The translations under genes and the position numbers were made by a program. Under the pieces are notes generated by a model that was not told the DNA's origin, did no database searches, and was given only the letters and a program-made list of their open reading frames with translations. A DNA stretch of 6,164 bases from an uncultured Paracoccaceae bacterium (GTDB lineage: Bacteria > Pseudomonadota > Alphaproteobacteria > Rhodobacterales > Rhodobacteraceae), in the NCBI GenBank assembly GCA_937927885.1, contig CALEZJ010000223.1, forward strand, positions 1 through 6,164, given 5' to 3'. Shown here one piece after another: positions 5,689 through 6,164 of the stretch; the stretch's first letter is position 1, and each line of letters opens with the position of its first letter.

Positions 5689-6164
5689 AGCCGTCGCGCG
5701 GGGGTTCGCGTGACAGGTGCCGCGCGGTTTTCGGCAACAACCCGAAATGCGACTTGAAGGCAAGGGTGAAGCTGGCCTGCCGCTCGTACCCGACCGCCAG
5801 TGCCACCTCGGCCACACTCATGCCGCGCTGTGACAAAAGGGCCATCGCGTGGTTCATCCGGTAGACCTTGCGATAATCGAAGATCGTCTTGCCATAGAGG
5901 AACTTGAAGCCGCTCTTGAGCTTGGTTGCGTTGGTCCCCAGCCTGCGCGCGAGGCTGGTGGCCGACCAATCCTGACTGAAATCAGTGGCAAGGATGGTGC
6001 GCGCGGCCTCGAACATCTCGAGGTCGCGGGCGGAAAAGAACTGCGCGCCTTCCTCGCTCCCAGCGTCGATCGCATCGGTGGTCAGGCAGATCAGTTCTGT
6101 CAGACGGGCGACCGCGCGCATCAGGTCGCGCTGGTCCCAGGTCGAGCCGCAGTGCCGACAGATA
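5687..6164 (-). CDS. AraC-family transcriptional regulator, PchR type (N-terminus outside window)
   Basis: The C-terminal part of an AraC/XylS activator. The frame stays open to the right edge with no stop. The Met at 6121 is probably internal, because the preceding codons (ICRHCGSTWDQRDL) continue the linker seen before the DNA-binding domain in PchR-like regulators. About 158 residues are visible; the sensing domain is missing. Counted from the Met at 6121, two helix-turn-helix units are seen: WSATSLARRLGTNATKLKSGF (52-72) and MSVAEVALAVGYERQASFTLAF (101-122), the latter followed by KSHFGLLPKT, the AraC signature. The TNATKLKSGFKFLYGKTIFDY stretch is characteristic of the PchR subgroup. It converges on the flavoenzyme gene with an 85-bp gap. 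It may control the neighbouring operons, but PchR proteins classically sense siderophores and no iron-uptake gene is visible, so its target and ligand are open. Confidence 0.9.
   Translation of the reverse strand, partial: ICRHCGSTWDQRDLMRAVARLTELICLTTDAIDAGSEEGAQFFSARDLEMFEAARTILATDFSQDWSATSLARRLGTNATKLKSGFKFLYGKTIFDYRKVYRMNHAMALLSQRGMSVAEVALAVGYERQASFTLAFKSHFGLLPKTARHLSREPPRDG

Noticed and set aside
4663..5817. Long minus-strand open frame (384 codons) opposite the flavoenzyme and the AraC gene
   Set aside because: A shadow frame: it overlaps two well-supported genes and shows only Arg/Gly/His-rich sequence.

Overview
The window is GC-rich and densely coded, with short overlaps between genes. 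The Tat-type secretion signal, the alphaproteobacterial style of the proteins and the family composition suggest a Rhodobacterales-like bacterium (Rhodobacteraceae/Paracoccaceae). That placement is an inference from style, not a database match. No RNA gene, CRISPR array, insertion sequence or other mobile element is visible.

Layout. The left part (1-2356, minus strand) is a transport operon read right to left. It starts with a Tat-exported family 5 (peptide/nickel-type) ABC substrate-binding protein (2356-749). Next comes an aspartate/glutamate racemase-family enzyme (749-36), whose start codon overlaps the previous stop (TGATG). Last are the first 13 codons of another gene (39-1), joined by an ATGA overlap and cut by the window edge, plausibly an ABC permease. 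A 261-bp divergent control region (2357-2617) follows. It holds a perfect 16-bp palindrome, an AT-rich candidate -10 element and two mutually exclusive hairpins in the leader of the rightward operon. The right part (2618-5601, plus strand) is a two-gene operon joined by an ATGA overlap: a ThDP-dependent enzyme of the acetolactate synthase-like superfamily, then an FAD-dependent amine oxidase/protoporphyrinogen oxidase-like flavoenzyme. A converging PchR-type AraC regulator (6164-5687, minus strand) enters from the right edge, and its N-terminus lies outside the window.

How it may work together (inference). The binding protein and its transporter would import a peptide-like, amino-acid-derived or other small ligand. 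The racemase-family enzyme could invert or isomerise a chiral centre. The coupled ThDP enzyme and flavoenzyme could then carry out decarboxylation or C-C lyase/ligase chemistry and an oxidation, with the AraC protein as a candidate sensor. No precise substrate can be assigned from sequence alone. The ThDP enzyme lacks the acetolactate synthase signature after the Asn-Asn pair, so a simple branched-chain amino acid biosynthesis role is unlikely. The set looks like an uncharacterised catabolic module.
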